Shown here: positions 31,099 through 40,267 of the stretch, in pieces
Position numbering within the stretch: position 1 is the first letter of the stretch
How the letters are laid out: each line of letters starts with the position of its first letter
Assembly: GCF_038396635.1 (NCBI RefSeq)
Contig: NZ_CP121687.1
Location: 1,550,001-1,614,000 of the forward strand
From: Defluviitalea saccharophila
Lineage (GTDB): Bacteria; Bacillota; Clostridia; Lachnospirales; Defluviitaleaceae
Reading direction: 5' to 3'
Length of the DNA: 64,000 bases
Program-made: the position numbers and the translations under genes
The notes under the pieces: generated by a model
The model's input: only the letters and a program-made list of their open reading frames with translations
Databases searched by the model: none
What the model was told of the DNA's origin: nothing

Positions 31099-34000
31099 TT
31101 AAAAATCGGTATCGTCTTCATCGTCAAAAAGACCAAAGACATCATCGTCATCATCCAAAGGCTCGACTTCTTCCGATGTCTCAAAGAAATCTTCATCTAA
31201 AGTATCTACATCTAAATCGTCTTCATCGTCCTCACTGGTTCTTAAGCTGCTGTATCCTGTAGAATAATCTTGCCCATCTTCAGTACCTTCAATATTGACA
31301 TTCAATTCGTCAATATCGTCGATAGATTCCCTGATTTCTACTTCTGTTTGGTCTTCCATCAGTACCTTAACATCTAAAGCAAGGGATTGCAGTTCTTTTA
31401 GAAGTACTTTGAAGGATTCCGGTACTCCTGGTTCTGGAATATTTTCGCCCTTAACAATAGCTTCATAGGTTTTTACACGACCTACAACGTCGTCAGATTT
31501 AATAGTAAGAATTTCTTGCAGGGTGTATGCCGCACCGTATGCTTCCAGCGCCCAAACTTCCATTTCTCCGAAACGCTGTCCTCCAAATTGTGCTTTACCG
31601 CCAAGAGGCTGCTGAGTGATGGTAGCATATGGCCCTGTGGAACGGGCATGAATCTTATCATCAACTAAGTGAGCCAGTTTTAGATAATGCATGTATCCAA
31701 CAGTAACTGGATTATCAAAATATTCTCCAGTACGTCCATCTCTTAATTGGATTTTTCCGTCTCTTGGTATTGGAACGCCTCTCCATTCTTCGCGGTGATC
31801 TTTATTTTCTTCCAGATACTTAAATACTTCAGGATGAAGTTTTTCTTTCCACTTGCTTTCAAACTCTTCCCACTCTGTATTTACGTAGTCGTTAGCAAGA
31901 TCTAAAGTATCCATGATATCTATTTCGTTAGCTCCGTCAAATACTGGAGTCGCAATCTTCCATCCTAATGCTTTCGCAGCTAAACCAAGATGGACTTCAA
32001 GTACCTGACCGATATTCATACGAGAAGGTACCCCAAGAGGATTGAGTACGATATCTAATGGACGACCATTCGGTAAGAAAGGCATGTCTTCTACCGGGAG
32101 AATTCTGGAGATTACCCCTTTGTTTCCATGACGTCCTGCCATTTTATCCCCTACAGAGATTTTTCTCTTCTGAGCAATATAGCATCTAACCAATTGATTT
32201 ACTCCCGGAGATAATTCATCGCCGTTTTCTCTTGTAAAGATCTTTACATCTACGATAATTCCGGCTTCTCCATGGGGAACACGAAGAGAGGTGTCTCTTA
32301 CTTCTCTCGCCTTTTCTCCAAAGATCGCACGAAGCAATCTTTCTTCTGCAGTTAACTCTGTTTCACCTTTAGGCGTTACCTTACCTACTAAGATATCTCC
32401 CGAACGCACTTCGGCACCAATTCTTATAATACCTCTTTCATCTAAATCCTTGAGAGCGTCTTCCCCTACATTAGGAATATCTCTTGTGATTTCTTCTGGT
32501 CCTAATTTCGTATCTCTCGCTTCTGCTTCATATTCTTCGATATGAATGGATGTATATACATCGTCTTGCACTAATCTTTCGCTAAGCAGAACTGCGTCTT
32601 CGTAGTTATAACCTTCCCATGTCATAAATCCAATGAGCGGGTTCTTTCCTAATGCAATTTCTCCCTGGTCGGTGGATGGTCCGTCAGCAATAACTTCTCC
32701 TGCTTCTACTCTTTGACCTTTATCCACAATTGCCCTTTGATTGATGCAAGTACCCTGGTTACTTCTTAAGAATTTTAAGAGCTTATAAGTATGACGCTCT
32801 CCTTTGTCCGTTCTAATAACAATTTCTGTTGCAGAAACTCTCTCAACAGTGCCGCCTTCTTTGGCAATAACAACAACACCGGAGTCTCTTGCCGCTTTGT
32901 ATTCCATTCCTGTTCCAACAATGGGCGCGTCGGTCTTAAGAAGCGGAACCGCCTGACGCTGCATGTTAGATCCCATAAGCGCACGGTTAGCGTCATCGTT
33001 TTCTAAGAAAGGAATCATCGCCGTTGCAACGGAAACCAGCTGTTTTGGAGATACATCCATTAAGTCAACTTTATTAACATCTATCTCAAGAATTTCCCGT
33101 CTATGTCTACCGGTAACTTTCTTATTTACAAATTCTCCGTTTTCTGTTAAAGGCTGATTCGCTTCAGCAACCATATAATTTTCTTCTTCATCGGCTGTTA
33201 CATAAATCACTTGATCGGTAACAACAGGCTTTGGCCCTGTATGATCCACAACACGATAAGGTGCTTCAATAAAGCCGTATTCATTAATTCTTGCATAGGT
33301 CGCTAATGAGTTAATCAAACCAATGTTCGGACCTTCAGGGGTTTCGATAGGACACATTCTTCCGTAATGGGAATAGTGAACGTCACGCACTTCAAACCCT
33401 GCTCTTTCTCTTGAAAGTCCGCCTGGTCCAAGGGCAGATAATCTTCTTTTATGGGTTAACTCAGCTAATGGGTTGGTTTGATCCATGAACTGAGATAATT
33501 GAGAGCTTCCAAAGAATTCTTTTATGGCTGCGGAAACAGGTCTAATATTAATGAGTGCCTGTGGAGTAACTACTTCCATATCTTGAATGGTCATACGTTC
33601 TCTGATAACTCTTTCCATTCTGGATAATCCAATACGGAATTGGTTCTGGAACAATTCTCCAACTGCGCGAATTCTTCTGTTTCCAAGATGGTCGATATCA
33701 TCTACATTACCTATTCCATGCTCTAAGTGAATATTGTAATTAATTGATGCCATAATATCTTCAAGGGTGATATGTTTTGGAATTAATCTATATATATTTT
33801 CTTTTATTGCCTGTTTGAGTTCTTCTTCGTCTTCATAGGTATCGATCAATTCTCTAAGTACCGGATAATATACTCTTTCTTTGATTCCCAACTCTTCTGC
33901 ATTAATATTGAGATGTTTTTCAATATTTACAGTCAGGTTGCTAAGAATAACAACAGGTGTATCTGAACCGGGCGCTTTTACAACAATGGATTTTACCCCT

Positions 34001-34971
34001 GTGTCCTGGATAGCATCGGCTAGTTCCATTGTTATTTTCTGTCCTGCTTCAGCGATCACTTCTCCAGTACTTTCATCAATTACAGAATTTACAAGTTCTA
34101 AATTACGTACTCTATTTCTAAATGCTAATTTTTTATTAAATTTATACCTTCCAACCTTCGCTAAATCGTATCTTTTTGGGTCAAAGAACATATTATTGAG
34201 AAGAGACTTTGCACTCTCAACAGTTGGAGGTTCTCCCGGACGGATTCTCTTATAGATTTCAATTAATCCTTCTTCATGGGACTTTGTATTGTCTTTTTCA
34301 ATAGTAGCTAATATTTTAGCTTCTTCTCCAAATAATTCTTTAATTTTTTCATCGCTTCCAATGCCAAATGCACGGATTAAAACTGTAACAGGAACTTTTC
34401 TTGTACGATCCACCCGTACATAAAAAATATCATTGGAATCGGTTTCGTATTCTAACCAAGCACCTCTGTTAGGAATAACTGTTGCAGAAAAAAGTTGTTT
34501 TCCTACTTTGTCATAATCCACTCCATAATAAATGCCTGGTGAACGAACAAGCTGGCTTACGATTACCCTCTCTGCACCGTTAATAATGAAAGTTCCATTA
34601 TCGGTCATGATTGGGAAATCTCCCATAAATATTTCTTGTTCTTTGATTTCATCTGTTTCTTTGTTATGCAGACGAACTTTTACTTTTAGTGCTGTTGCAT
34701 ATGTAGCATCTCTTTCTTTACACTCTTCGATTGAATATTTGGGCTCTTTGTCCAATGAAAAATCGACAAACTCCAGCACTAGATTACCACTATAATCCGT
34801 GATAGGGGAGATATCTTGAAAAACTTCTTTCAAACCTTCATCTAAGAACCACTTGTAAGAGTTTTTCTGCACTTCAATTAAGTTTGGCATTTCCAGAACT
34901 TCATCCATTCTGGCATAGCTCATGCGAACTCCTTTCCCGACTGGTACGGGATGGATTCTATTTTTCTCCAT
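31099..34971 (-). CDS. rpoB: RNA polymerase beta subunit
   Basis: 1290 residues. The rifampicin region reads [20 protein letters not shown], a wild-type pattern. Active-site and zinc-independent C-terminal parts ([16 protein letters not shown]) are intact. The last 45 residues form an acidic tail with 26 Asp/Glu, beyond the usual end of the core. The ATG at 34971 is preferred over a GTG four codons earlier because AAGGGGTGA lies 8 nt before it. Confidence 0.98.
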   Translation of the reverse strand: MEKNRIHPVPVGKGVRMSYARMDEVLEMPNLIEVQKNSYKWFLDEGLKEVFQDISPITDYSGNLVLEFVDFSLDKEPKYSIEECKERDATYATALKVKVRLHNKETDEIKEQEIFMGDFPIMTDNGTFIINGAERVIVSQLVRSPGIYYGVDYDKVGKQLFSATVIPNRGAWLEYETDSNDIFYVRVDRTRKVPVTVLIRAFGIGSDEKIKELFGEEAKILATIEKDNTKSHEEGLIEIYKRIRPGEPPTVESAKSLLNNMFFDPKRYDLAKVGRYKFNKKLAFRNRVRNLELVNSVIDESTGEVIAEAGQKITMELADAIQDTGVKSIVVKAPGSDTPVVILSNLTVNIEKHLNINAEELGIKERVYYPVLRELIDTYEDEEELKQAIKENIYRLIPKHITLEDIMASINYNIHLEHGIGNVDDIDHLGNRRIRAVGELFQNQFRIGLSRMERVIRERMTIQDMEVVTPQALINIRPVSAAIKEFFGSSQLSQFMDQTNPLAELTHKRRLSALGPGGLSRERAGFEVRDVHYSHYGRMCPIETPEGPNIGLINSLATYARINEYGFIEAPYRVVDHTGPKPVVTDQVIYVTADEEENYMVAEANQPLTENGEFVNKKVTGRHRREILEIDVNKVDLMDVSPKQLVSVATAMIPFLENDDANRALMGSNMQRQAVPLLKTDAPIVGTGMEYKAARDSGVVVIAKEGGTVERVSATEIVIRTDKGERHTYKLLKFLRSNQGTCINQRAIVDKGQRVEAGEVIADGPSTDQGEIALGKNPLIGFMTWEGYNYEDAVLLSERLVQDDVYTSIHIEEYEAEARDTKLGPEEITRDIPNVGEDALKDLDERGIIRIGAEVRSGDILVGKVTPKGETELTAEERLLRAIFGEKAREVRDTSLRVPHGEAGIIVDVKIFTRENGDELSPGVNQLVRCYIAQKRKISVGDKMAGRHGNKGVISRILPVEDMPFLPNGRPLDIVLNPLGVPSRMNIGQVLEVHLGLAAKALGWKIATPVFDGANEIDIMDTLDLANDYVNTEWEEFESKWKEKLHPEVFKYLEENKDHREEWRGVPIPRDGKIQLRDGRTGEYFDNPVTVGYMHYLKLAHLVDDKIHARSTGPYATITQQPLGGKAQFGGQRFGEMEVWALEAYGAAYTLQEILTIKSDDVVGRVKTYEAIVKGENIPEPGVPESFKVLLKELQSLALDVKVLMEDQTEVEIRESIDDIDELNVNIEGTEDGQDYSTGYSSLRTSEDDEDDLDVDTLDEDFFETSEEVEPLDDDDDVFGLFDDEDDTDF

Positions 34972-35086
34972 GTATACTCTCACCCCTTGAATTTTTTATA
35001 CTCACAAATGCAATAAATGCATTTTGTAACCACAATTAAAAAGCTCTACAAAACTTAGTAGAAAATAATAAAATATTTAATGCATA

Positions 35087-35115
35087 TTGTCATTGCTGTG
35101 TGAATATGTTATAAT
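35087..35115 (+). promoter_or_regulatory. Candidate plus-strand promoter opposing rpoB
   Basis: Plus strand TTGTCA, 17-nt spacer, TATAAT, with TG one base before the -10 box. It would fire against the rpoB leader and is followed at 35180 by a small terminator-like hairpin. Confidence 0.4.
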
Positions 35116-35161
35116 GAAAATGAAAAAAAATCTATTTATATACATATTGACACATTTTAAA

Positions 35162-35190
35162 ATGTTAGCATACTTCAATAGACCTGTCAA
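35162..35190 (-). promoter_or_regulatory. Sigma-A promoter for rpoB-rpoC
   Basis: Minus strand TTGACA, 17-nt spacer, TAACAT. It gives a leader of about 180 nt before rpoB and lies just after the rplL terminator. Confidence 0.7.
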
Positions 35191-35199
35191 GGTCTTTTT
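35180..35199 (+). terminator. Candidate plus-strand terminator
   Basis: AGACCT and AGGTCT pair around GTCA and are followed by TTTTT on the plus strand. With the promoter at 35087 it would bound a transcript of about 80 nt. The stem overlaps the -35 box of the rpoB promoter, so chance is possible. Confidence 0.35.
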
Positions 35200-35204
35200 A
35201 TATT

Positions 35205-35239
35205 GTAAAAAAATAAAATCTCCTTCTGGAGATTTTATT
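35205..35239 (-). terminator. Intrinsic terminator after rplL
   Basis: Perfect 12-bp stem AATAAAATCTCC with GGAGATTTTATT, 4-nt loop, followed by a run of T on the minus strand. Separates rplJ-rplL from rpoB. Confidence 0.9.
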
Positions 35240-35253
35240 TTTTATGTGATTAA

Positions 35254-35634
35254 TTATTTTAATGTTACTTTTGCTCCAACTTCTTCTAATTTTGCTTTTA
35301 AAGATTCTGCTTCTTCTTTAGCAAGACCTTCTTTTACTACTTTTGGAGCACCTTCTACAAGGTCTTTAGCTTCTTTTAATCCAAGGCCAGTGATTTCTCT
35401 GATTACTTTGATTACTTTAATCTTTTGAGCACCTGCATCAGTTAATTCAACATCGAATTCAGTTTTTTCTTCTGCAGCAGCAGCACCGCCAGCTACAGCA
35501 CCAGCAGCTACCATAACACCAGCAGCAGCGGATACACCAAATTCTTCTTCACATTTTTCTACTAATTCATTAAGTTCTAAAACTGTAAGTTCTTTAACAG
35601 CATCAATAATTTCTTGAATTGATAATTTTGCCAT
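35254..35634 (-). CDS. rplL: 50S ribosomal protein L7/L12
   Basis: 126 residues: N-terminal dimer helices, Ala/Gly-rich hinge ([15 protein letters not shown]) and C-terminal factor-binding domain ([20 protein letters not shown]). Stalk protein that recruits EF-G and EF-Tu. Confidence 0.98.
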   Translation of the reverse strand: MAKLSIQEIIDAVKELTVLELNELVEKCEEEFGVSAAAGVMVAAGAVAGGAAAAEEKTEFDVELTDAGAQKIKVIKVIREITGLGLKEAKDLVEGAPKVVKEGLAKEEAESLKAKLEEVGAKVTLK

Positions 35635-35676
35635 TCTAGGACACCTCCGAATATTTTATTTTATAGTTTTCACAAA

Positions 35677-36186
35677 TTATTCTGCAGCAGCTTCTGAGCC
35701 TTCTGCTTGTTTTTCTGCAATCGCTTTGATTACACGAGCAAAGGATGCAATTGGAGAATTGAAGCTTCCAAGTAACTTGGAAAGTAATTCTTCTTTTGGT
35801 GGTATTTTTGCTATCTTAGTAATTCCAGCTGCATCGTATAGTTTACCTTCTACAACACCTGCTTTGAATTCTAAGGCTTTGTATTTGGATGCAATGCTTT
35901 CTAGTACTCTGGGACCGTTGGTTGGATCATCATAACTGAATGCAATAGCACTTGGTCCTTCAAAGTAATCTTTTAAGGGCTCGAACTCTGTATCTTTTAC
36001 AGCAAAGTTCATCATTGTGTTTTTGTAAACTTTGTAGTCTACTCCTGCTTCACGAAGTTTCTTTCTAAGTTCTGTATCCTGTTCAACAGTCAAACCTCTG
36101 TAATCAACTAATACAACAGATGCAGCACCATTTAACTTCTCTTTAATTTCATTAACTACTACTTGTTTTTGTTCTATTTTAGCCAC
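35677..36186 (-). CDS. rplJ: 50S ribosomal protein L10
   Basis: 169 residues beginning MAKIEQKQVVVNEIKEKL with ASVVLVDYRGLTVEQ. Anchors L12 dimers to the ribosome. The start is GTG at 36186 because AAGGAGG lies 8 nt upstream. A GTG three codons earlier overlaps the ribosome site. Expression probably depends on the L10-type leader in front. Confidence 0.97.
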   Translation of the reverse strand: MAKIEQKQVVVNEIKEKLNGAASVVLVDYRGLTVEQDTELRKKLREAGVDYKVYKNTMMNFAVKDTEFEPLKDYFEGPSAIAFSYDDPTNGPRVLESIASKYKALEFKAGVVEGKLYDAAGITKIAKIPPKEELLSKLLGSFNSPIASFARVIKAIAEKQAEGSEAAAE

Positions 36187-36218
36187 TACTTCCACCTCCT
36201 TGGATAAACTCTTAAATC

Positions 36219-36250
36219 AAAAAACCTCTTTGTCCGCAGACAAAGAGGTT
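36219..36250 (-). terminator. Attenuator terminator in the rplJ leader
   Basis: Perfect 12-bp stem AACCTCTTTGTC with GACAAAGAGGTT, 4-nt loop, then TTTTT on the minus strand. It stands between the promoter and rplJ, so it must be read through for expression. Confidence 0.88.
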
Positions 36251-36277
36251 ATAAATAACTATTATTATTAATAACAT

Positions 36278-36335
36278 CTATACCTCGGTAGGCAGAAAAT
36301 CTTTACGCCATGCGGCACCTACTGTCTGCGGTTAC
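36278..36335 (-). promoter_or_regulatory. L10 ribosomal leader
   Basis: On the minus strand the core CCGCAGACAGTAGGTGCCGC, then CTGCCTACCGAGGT, matches the L10-leader family found before rplJ-rplL in Firmicutes, which mimics the L10 site on 23S rRNA. CTGCGG of the terminator loop region can also pair with the CCGCAG start, a likely switch. Confidence 0.85.
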
Positions 36336-36364
36336 AAAGTATTCATTTTCATTCAACAAAAGAT

Positions 36365-36393
36365 ATTATATCCATTTCTTTTGTATTTGTCAA
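36365..36393 (-). promoter_or_regulatory. Consensus promoter for rplJ-rplL
   Basis: Minus strand TTGACA, 17-nt spacer, TATAAT: perfect consensus, about 180 bp before rplJ. Confidence 0.92.
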
Positions 36394-36440
36394 CACATTG
36401 TTGCAATAAACTACTTTTACCAAAAGCTTGTATCAGAATA

Positions 36441-37136
36441 TTATTCTGTTACTTTCAAAGGATTAATTTTAATTCCAGGGCCCATAGTGGAAGATACGGC
36501 AATGCTTCTTAGGTATTGTCCTTTAGCAGCTGCCGGTTTTGCTTTTATAACTGCACTCATAAGTGTTTGGAAGTTATCGAGTAATTTTTGTGTACCAAAA
36601 GATACTTTACCAATAGGTACGTGGATAATATTTGTTTTATCTAAACGGTATTCTATTTTACCGGCTTTAATATCTGCAATTGCTTTCGCAACGTCCATAG
36701 TAACGGTTCCAGCTTTAGGATTTGGCATTAAGCCTTTTGGTCCTAATACACGTCCAAGACGTCCTACTACAGCCATCATATCTGGTGTTGCTACAACAAC
36801 GTCAAATTCCAACCATCCTTCGTTTTGGATTTTTGGAATAAGTTCTTCTCCTCCAACAAAATCTGCTCCTGCGTCTTCAGCTTCTTTTGCTTTGTCTCCT
36901 TTAGCAAATACAAGAACACGTACTGTTTTACCTGTTCCATGAGGAAGAACAACTGCTCCACGAACTTGTTGGTCCGCATGTCTTGAGTCAACACCTAATT
37001 TAATATGTGCTTCTACAGTTTCATCAAATTTTGCAATAGCTACTTTTTGAACTAAGTCCATAGCTTCACGCGCTTCATAAAGAGTACCACGATCAACTAA
37101 TTTCGCAGCTTCGATGTATTTTTTTCCTCTTTTCAT
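36441..37136 (-). CDS. rplA: 50S ribosomal protein L1
   Basis: 231 residues with [20 protein letters not shown] and [13 protein letters not shown]-type motif (MPNPKAGTV). L1 stalk protein that also represses its own operon in bacteria. The ATG at 37136 (MKRGKKY) has AAGGAGG 7 nt upstream; an ATG 15 codons earlier has none. Confidence 0.98.
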   Translation of the reverse strand: MKRGKKYIEAAKLVDRGTLYEAREAMDLVQKVAIAKFDETVEAHIKLGVDSRHADQQVRGAVVLPHGTGKTVRVLVFAKGDKAKEAEDAGADFVGGEELIPKIQNEGWLEFDVVVATPDMMAVVGRLGRVLGPKGLMPNPKAGTVTMDVAKAIADIKAGKIEYRLDKTNIIHVPIGKVSFGTQKLLDNFQTLMSAVIKAKPAAAKGQYLRSIAVSSTMGPGIKINPLKVTE

Positions 37137-37150
37137 TTCATTACCTCCTT

Positions 37151-37181
37151 GTGGTATTATCGGGGACAAATGCCCTCCCAC
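37151..37181 (-). promoter_or_regulatory. Hairpin before rplA, candidate L1-binding site (copy 2)
   Basis: Minus strand GTGGGAGGG, short loop, TCCCCG, then ATAATACCAC; outer GTGG/CCAC and inner GGGA/TCCC pairing. A near copy stands before rplK. L1 repression through an mRNA mimic of its 23S site is well established in other bacteria. Confidence 0.65.
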
Positions 37182-37202
37182 TTATCTAAATACTTAAGTT
37201 CA

Positions 37203-37628
37203 TTAGTCTTGTACTACGATTCCCATACTTCTTGCTGTTCCTGCAATCATGCTCATTGCAGCTTCTATGGTTGCAGCATTTAAGTCAGGCATTTTAAGTT
37301 CAGCAATTTTTCTAACTTCTTCTTTAGAAATTGTTGCAACTTTAGTTTTATTTGGAACTCCGGATCCGGACTCGATTTTACATGCTTTTTTAAGCAATAC
37401 TGCTGCCGGTGGAGTCTTGGTGATAAATGTAAAGCTTCTGTCTTGGTAAACAGTGATTACAACAGGGATTATTAATCCTGCTTGTTGAGCTGTTCTTTCA
37501 TTGAACTCTTTACAAAATCCCATAATATTTACACCATGTTGACCTAAAGCTGGTCCAACCGGTGGTGCCGGTGTTGCCTTTCCTGCAGGAATCTGCAATT
37601 TAATCATTCCAGTAACTTTTTTCGCCAT
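37203..37628 (-). CDS. rplK: 50S ribosomal protein L11
   Basis: 141 residues with the N-terminal [20 protein letters not shown] (thiopeptide-related proline helix) and the C-terminal rRNA-binding domain. Forms the GTPase-associated centre. Confidence 0.98.
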   Translation of the reverse strand: MAKKVTGMIKLQIPAGKATPAPPVGPALGQHGVNIMGFCKEFNERTAQQAGLIIPVVITVYQDRSFTFITKTPPAAVLLKKACKIESGSGVPNKTKVATISKEEVRKIAELKMPDLNAATIEAAMSMIAGTARSMGIVVQD

Positions 37629-37649
37629 TTAAGCGCACCTCCATATAAT

Positions 37650-37677
37650 GTGGTATTTGCGGGGATTTCCCTCCCAC
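37650..37677 (-). promoter_or_regulatory. Hairpin before rplK, candidate L1-binding site (copy 1)
   Basis: Minus strand GTGGGAGGG, AAA, TCCCCG, then AAATACCAC. Same plan as the element before rplA. It is followed within 15 nt by the rplK ribosome site. Confidence 0.65.
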
Positions 37678-37703
37678 TGCTCATGCTTTTGCATGCTCTT
37701 TGT

Positions 37704-38222
37704 TTACATCTTTTGAATCTGAGTAAAATCAAGTTCAACTGGTGTTTCACGTCCGAACATGGATAGTCTTACAATCGCTGTTCGCTTATGTTCATGGATT
37801 TCTTTGATCACACCAACTGAATTTTCAAATGGTCCTGTTATGACTTTTACAGCATCTCCGACTTCAATATCAATTTTTGCTTTTGGAAGTTCAATGCCCA
37901 TACCTCTAATTTCATCCTCCGAAAGAGGAACAGGTTTTGAACCAGGTCCTACGAATCCGGTTACTCCTCTAGTATTTCTCACAACATACCATGTGTCATC
38001 TGTCATCAACATTTTCACCAGTACGTATCCCGGGAATATTTTACGCTGAACCGTCTTTTTCTTTCCATTTTTGATTTCAACTGCATCATGCAGCGGAACA
38101 ATCACTTCATGGATCAGTTCATGCATGTTTCTATTTTCTATAACTTTTTCAATATTCGCCTTAACTTTGTTTTCATATCCGGAATAGGTATGGACCACAT
38201 ACCATTTTGCATCGTCAGACAT
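37704..38222 (-). CDS. nusG: Transcription termination/antitermination factor NusG
   Basis: 172 residues: NGN domain (KWYVVHTYSGYENKVKANIE) and C-terminal KOW domain (GDAVKVITGPFENSVGVIKE). Links RNA polymerase to S10 or Rho. 12 nt after secE. Confidence 0.98.
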   Translation of the reverse strand: MSDDAKWYVVHTYSGYENKVKANIEKVIENRNMHELIHEVIVPLHDAVEIKNGKKKTVQRKIFPGYVLVKMLMTDDTWYVVRNTRGVTGFVGPGSKPVPLSEDEIRGMGIELPKAKIDIEVGDAVKVITGPFENSVGVIKEIHEHKRTAIVRLSMFGRETPVELDFTQIQKM

Positions 38223-38234
38223 ACAATCATCCTT

Positions 38235-38420
38235 TTATCCAAAAATTTTCATGATAAAGTCGAATCCGCTACTGTAAATTAAATCCATAACAAATACAAC
38301 CGCTGCTACTACTAAAGAAGTGACAATAACTACTGTTGTTTGCTTTATTAGTTCTTCTCGATTGGGCCAAATGATTTTCTTAAACTCGCCTTTGAATTGG
38401 TGATAGAATTCTTTCATCAT
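38235..38420 (-). CDS. secE: Preprotein translocase subunit SecE
   Basis: 61 residues: amphipathic helix with the conserved IIWPNREELIKQT and one membrane helix (TTVVIVTSLVVAAVVFVMD). Two adjacent ATG codons are possible starts; the first is used. Confidence 0.97.
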   Translation of the reverse strand: MMKEFYHQFKGEFKKIIWPNREELIKQTTVVIVTSLVVAAVVFVMDLIYSSGFDFIMKIFG

Positions 38421-38453
38421 TCCACTTCCCTTTATAAGTACTTTTGGTACTTC

Positions 38454-38603
38454 CTACTTGGTTTCTTTGTGCACAGTATGTGTTTTGCAGAATCTGCAAT
38501 ACTTCTTAGTTTCCATCCTGTCAGGATGATTTCTTTTTTCTTTTGTGGTGTTATAATTTCTTTGCTTGCACTCTGTACATGCCAAAGTGATTTTTACTCT
38601 CAC
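38454..38603 (-). CDS. rpmG: 50S ribosomal protein L33, zinc form
   Basis: A 49-residue protein read directly from the sequence: it begins [17 protein letters not shown]. Cys9, Cys12, Cys36 and Cys39 form the zinc ribbon. The start is GTG at 38603 with GGAGG 8 nt upstream. First gene of the long translation block. Confidence 0.96.
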   Translation of the reverse strand: MRVKITLACTECKQRNYNTTKEKRNHPDRMETKKYCRFCKTHTVHKETK

Positions 38604-38673
38604 AACTTCCACCTCCACTTACTACTAGTTCCTTATTTTTAGGCATAAAAAAAAGACCTTTCGCCACTCAAAT

Positions 38674-38702
38674 AATATATCATGACGTGGCAAATAAGTC
38701 AA
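38674..38702 (-). promoter_or_regulatory. Sigma-A promoter for rpmG-secE-nusG
   Basis: Minus strand TTGACT, 17-nt spacer, TATATT. GCCAC and GTGGC around it can form a hairpin and a T-run follows, so it may also stop read-through from the flagellar genes. Confidence 0.65.
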
Positions 38703-38743
38703 GACCTTATCAAAAAAATTGGACGGATGCTTATAATTGGTAA

Positions 38744-39211
38744 TTATTTGTTCTTCTTTGTAAATAAAGAAATGTTTTTATAAGCTTGGACTGCCTGAAA
38801 CTTTCCTTTGCTTATGCTTTTTATTTCTCGATTGATATTGGCAAATTTTATTTTAATAAGCTGACTATTTTTTTCTTCTAAAATTTGAATTTTTATTCCA
38901 ATATCCGTAATGATTTTAATCTCTTCTTGTAAACTTTTTATGAGTTCTTTATATGCCTCAGCGTTATTATTAATATCATACGATATCTTTTTGTATATAT
39001 TATCAAAGTGTTTGTCTAAGTCATTCACTTCTTCTATTTGCAGTTTCTTCTCTTTACTTAACTGGTCAAACAAATTCATGTTATTTTCTTTAGCTTCTAT
39101 AATCAATTTTTGATTTTCTGTAATGGTATAAATTTGATCCAGCAGCTTCTTTTTTTTACTTAGTATTTCTAACAATATTTTTATCTGCACTTGTACTTCT
39201 TCATGAGTCAT
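38744..39211 (-). CDS. FlgN-like flagellar chaperone, paralogue B
   Basis: 155 residues, almost wholly alpha-helical coiled coil, Lys/Glu-rich, no membrane segment. The ending KGKFQAVQAYKN resembles RQGKAANQRYQYES of the protein at 39772, and both share an early LDQ/LKQ..E helix plan, so the two look like paralogues of the FlgN/FliT type chaperones that guard hook-filament proteins. GGAGG before the ATG. It follows fliS by 24 nt and is probably co-transcribed with it. Confidence 0.6.
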   Translation of the reverse strand: MTHEEVQVQIKILLEILSKKKKLLDQIYTITENQKLIIEAKENNMNLFDQLSKEKKLQIEEVNDLDKHFDNIYKKISYDINNNAEAYKELIKSLQEEIKIITDIGIKIQILEEKNSQLIKIKFANINREIKSISKGKFQAVQAYKNISLFTKKNK

Positions 39212-39235
39212 TTGAATGCCTCCAGCAAAACTATA

Positions 39236-39619
39236 TTACACAGATTGAGTTTTGGCAAGTTTCATAGCTTCCTTCCATGTATCTCTTAATTCCTTAATTA
39301 ATTCATATACTTCTTCTAAAATAACCTTGTCCTTTTTAATATTAGCTTCAACCAGTCTTCTATAAATATACTCATAAAGTGAATCTAACTCTTTGCTAAT
39401 AGGATATTTTTTATCTAAGGTTGCCTGAAATTCTTCTATGATATCTTCTGTTCGAACAATGTATCTGTGAGCTTCTGTTATTCTTCCTGCTTCAATGGAT
39501 TTTATCGCTTGATTGCAAAACTTTAACGCCCCATCATATAACATCAATGTTAGTTCCTGAGGTGTAGCAGTTAGAATAGCATTATTTTTATATGTTTGAT
39601 ATGCACTGGACAATGCCAT
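39236..39619 (-). CDS. fliS: Flagellin export chaperone FliS
   Basis: 127-residue four-helix protein starting MALSSAYQTYKNNAILTATP, then ELTLMLYDGALKF, both hallmarks of FliS. It binds the C-terminal end of flagellin before export. It has its own sigma-D-like promoter, behind the terminator of the fliD unit. Confidence 0.95.
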   Translation of the reverse strand: MALSSAYQTYKNNAILTATPQELTLMLYDGALKFCNQAIKSIEAGRITEAHRYIVRTEDIIEEFQATLDKKYPISKELDSLYEYIYRRLVEANIKKDKVILEEVYELIKELRDTWKEAMKLAKTQSV

Positions 39620-39693
39620 AAATATTCCTCCCTAAAAACTTCAAGAGAAGCTTTATAATGATATTTTTATAGCCTGTTACTATTATACTATAA

Positions 39694-39720
39694 ATATCGG
39701 AATTTTGCTTAATAAATTTA
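39694..39720 (-). promoter_or_regulatory. Sigma-D (FliA-type) promoter for fliS
   Basis: Minus strand TAAA, 15-nt spacer, TCCGATAT: close to the flagellar consensus TAAA-N15-GCCGATAA. About 75 bp before fliS. Confidence 0.7.
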
Positions 39721-39734
39721 AAGTAATAATATAC

Positions 39735-39771
39735 AAAAAATCGTTCTTTCACCTTAAGGTGAAAGAACGAT
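39735..39771 (-). terminator. Intrinsic terminator after the first FlgN-like gene
   Basis: Perfect 14-bp stem ATCGTTCTTTCACC with GGTGAAAGAACGAT, 4-nt loop, then TTTTT on the minus strand, directly after the stop at 39772. Confidence 0.92.
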
Positions 39772-40251
39772 TCATTTTTTGGTATCGAAATATACTCCTC
39801 CTGAACCTGCTGATTCGTATTGATACCGCTGATTAGCTGCCTTCCCCTGCCTGATCTTTTTTAATTCCAGGCTTGTTTCGTATAGTAGCTTTTCCATAAC
39901 TTTCTTATTCTCATCATCCAGCGACTTTATTCTTACCACATGATTTAATATATCTTCTCGAACTTTTTTTAGTTCTCTTGCTGAAGGATATATGTTCAAA
40001 TCAATTTCATCCAACAAATTAATGCCTAAAGTTTTCTTTAAAACTCTAGATTTTTCTTCAAACCTTTGATCTAGTTCTTTGATTTCTTCTATACATTTTT
40101 GTCTTTCATTAAGGAGCTTTTCAAGTTCAGACAGCTGGTCTTCTGTACAATGCTGTGCCTGTTTTTCGGTAAGTTCCCACATTTGTTTTAAAAGTTGAAT
40201 CTTCTTTTCTCCCAGTAAAATCATTTCTTGAATAAGGGTATTAGGTTCCAT
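39772..40251 (-). CDS. FlgN-like flagellar chaperone, paralogue A
   Basis: 159 residues, helical coiled coil with many Glu/Lys/Gln and the C-terminal segment IRQGKAANQRY, which fits FlgN-type chaperones for hook-associated proteins. It starts 16 nt after fliD, with AGGATG upstream. Sequence identity to named FlgN is weak by eye, so the call leans on fold, length and neighbours. Confidence 0.65.
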   Translation of the reverse strand: MEPNTLIQEMILLGEKKIQLLKQMWELTEKQAQHCTEDQLSELEKLLNERQKCIEEIKELDQRFEEKSRVLKKTLGINLLDEIDLNIYPSARELKKVREDILNHVVRIKSLDDENKKVMEKLLYETSLELKKIRQGKAANQRYQYESAGSGGVYFDTKK

Positions 40252-40267
40252 ATAATCATCCTACTTT

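Noticed and set aside
36310-36942. Plus-strand 210-codon frame over rplA and its downstream leader
   Set aside because: It crosses the L10 leader and the rplA gene in antisense; there is no promoter or ribosome site for it.
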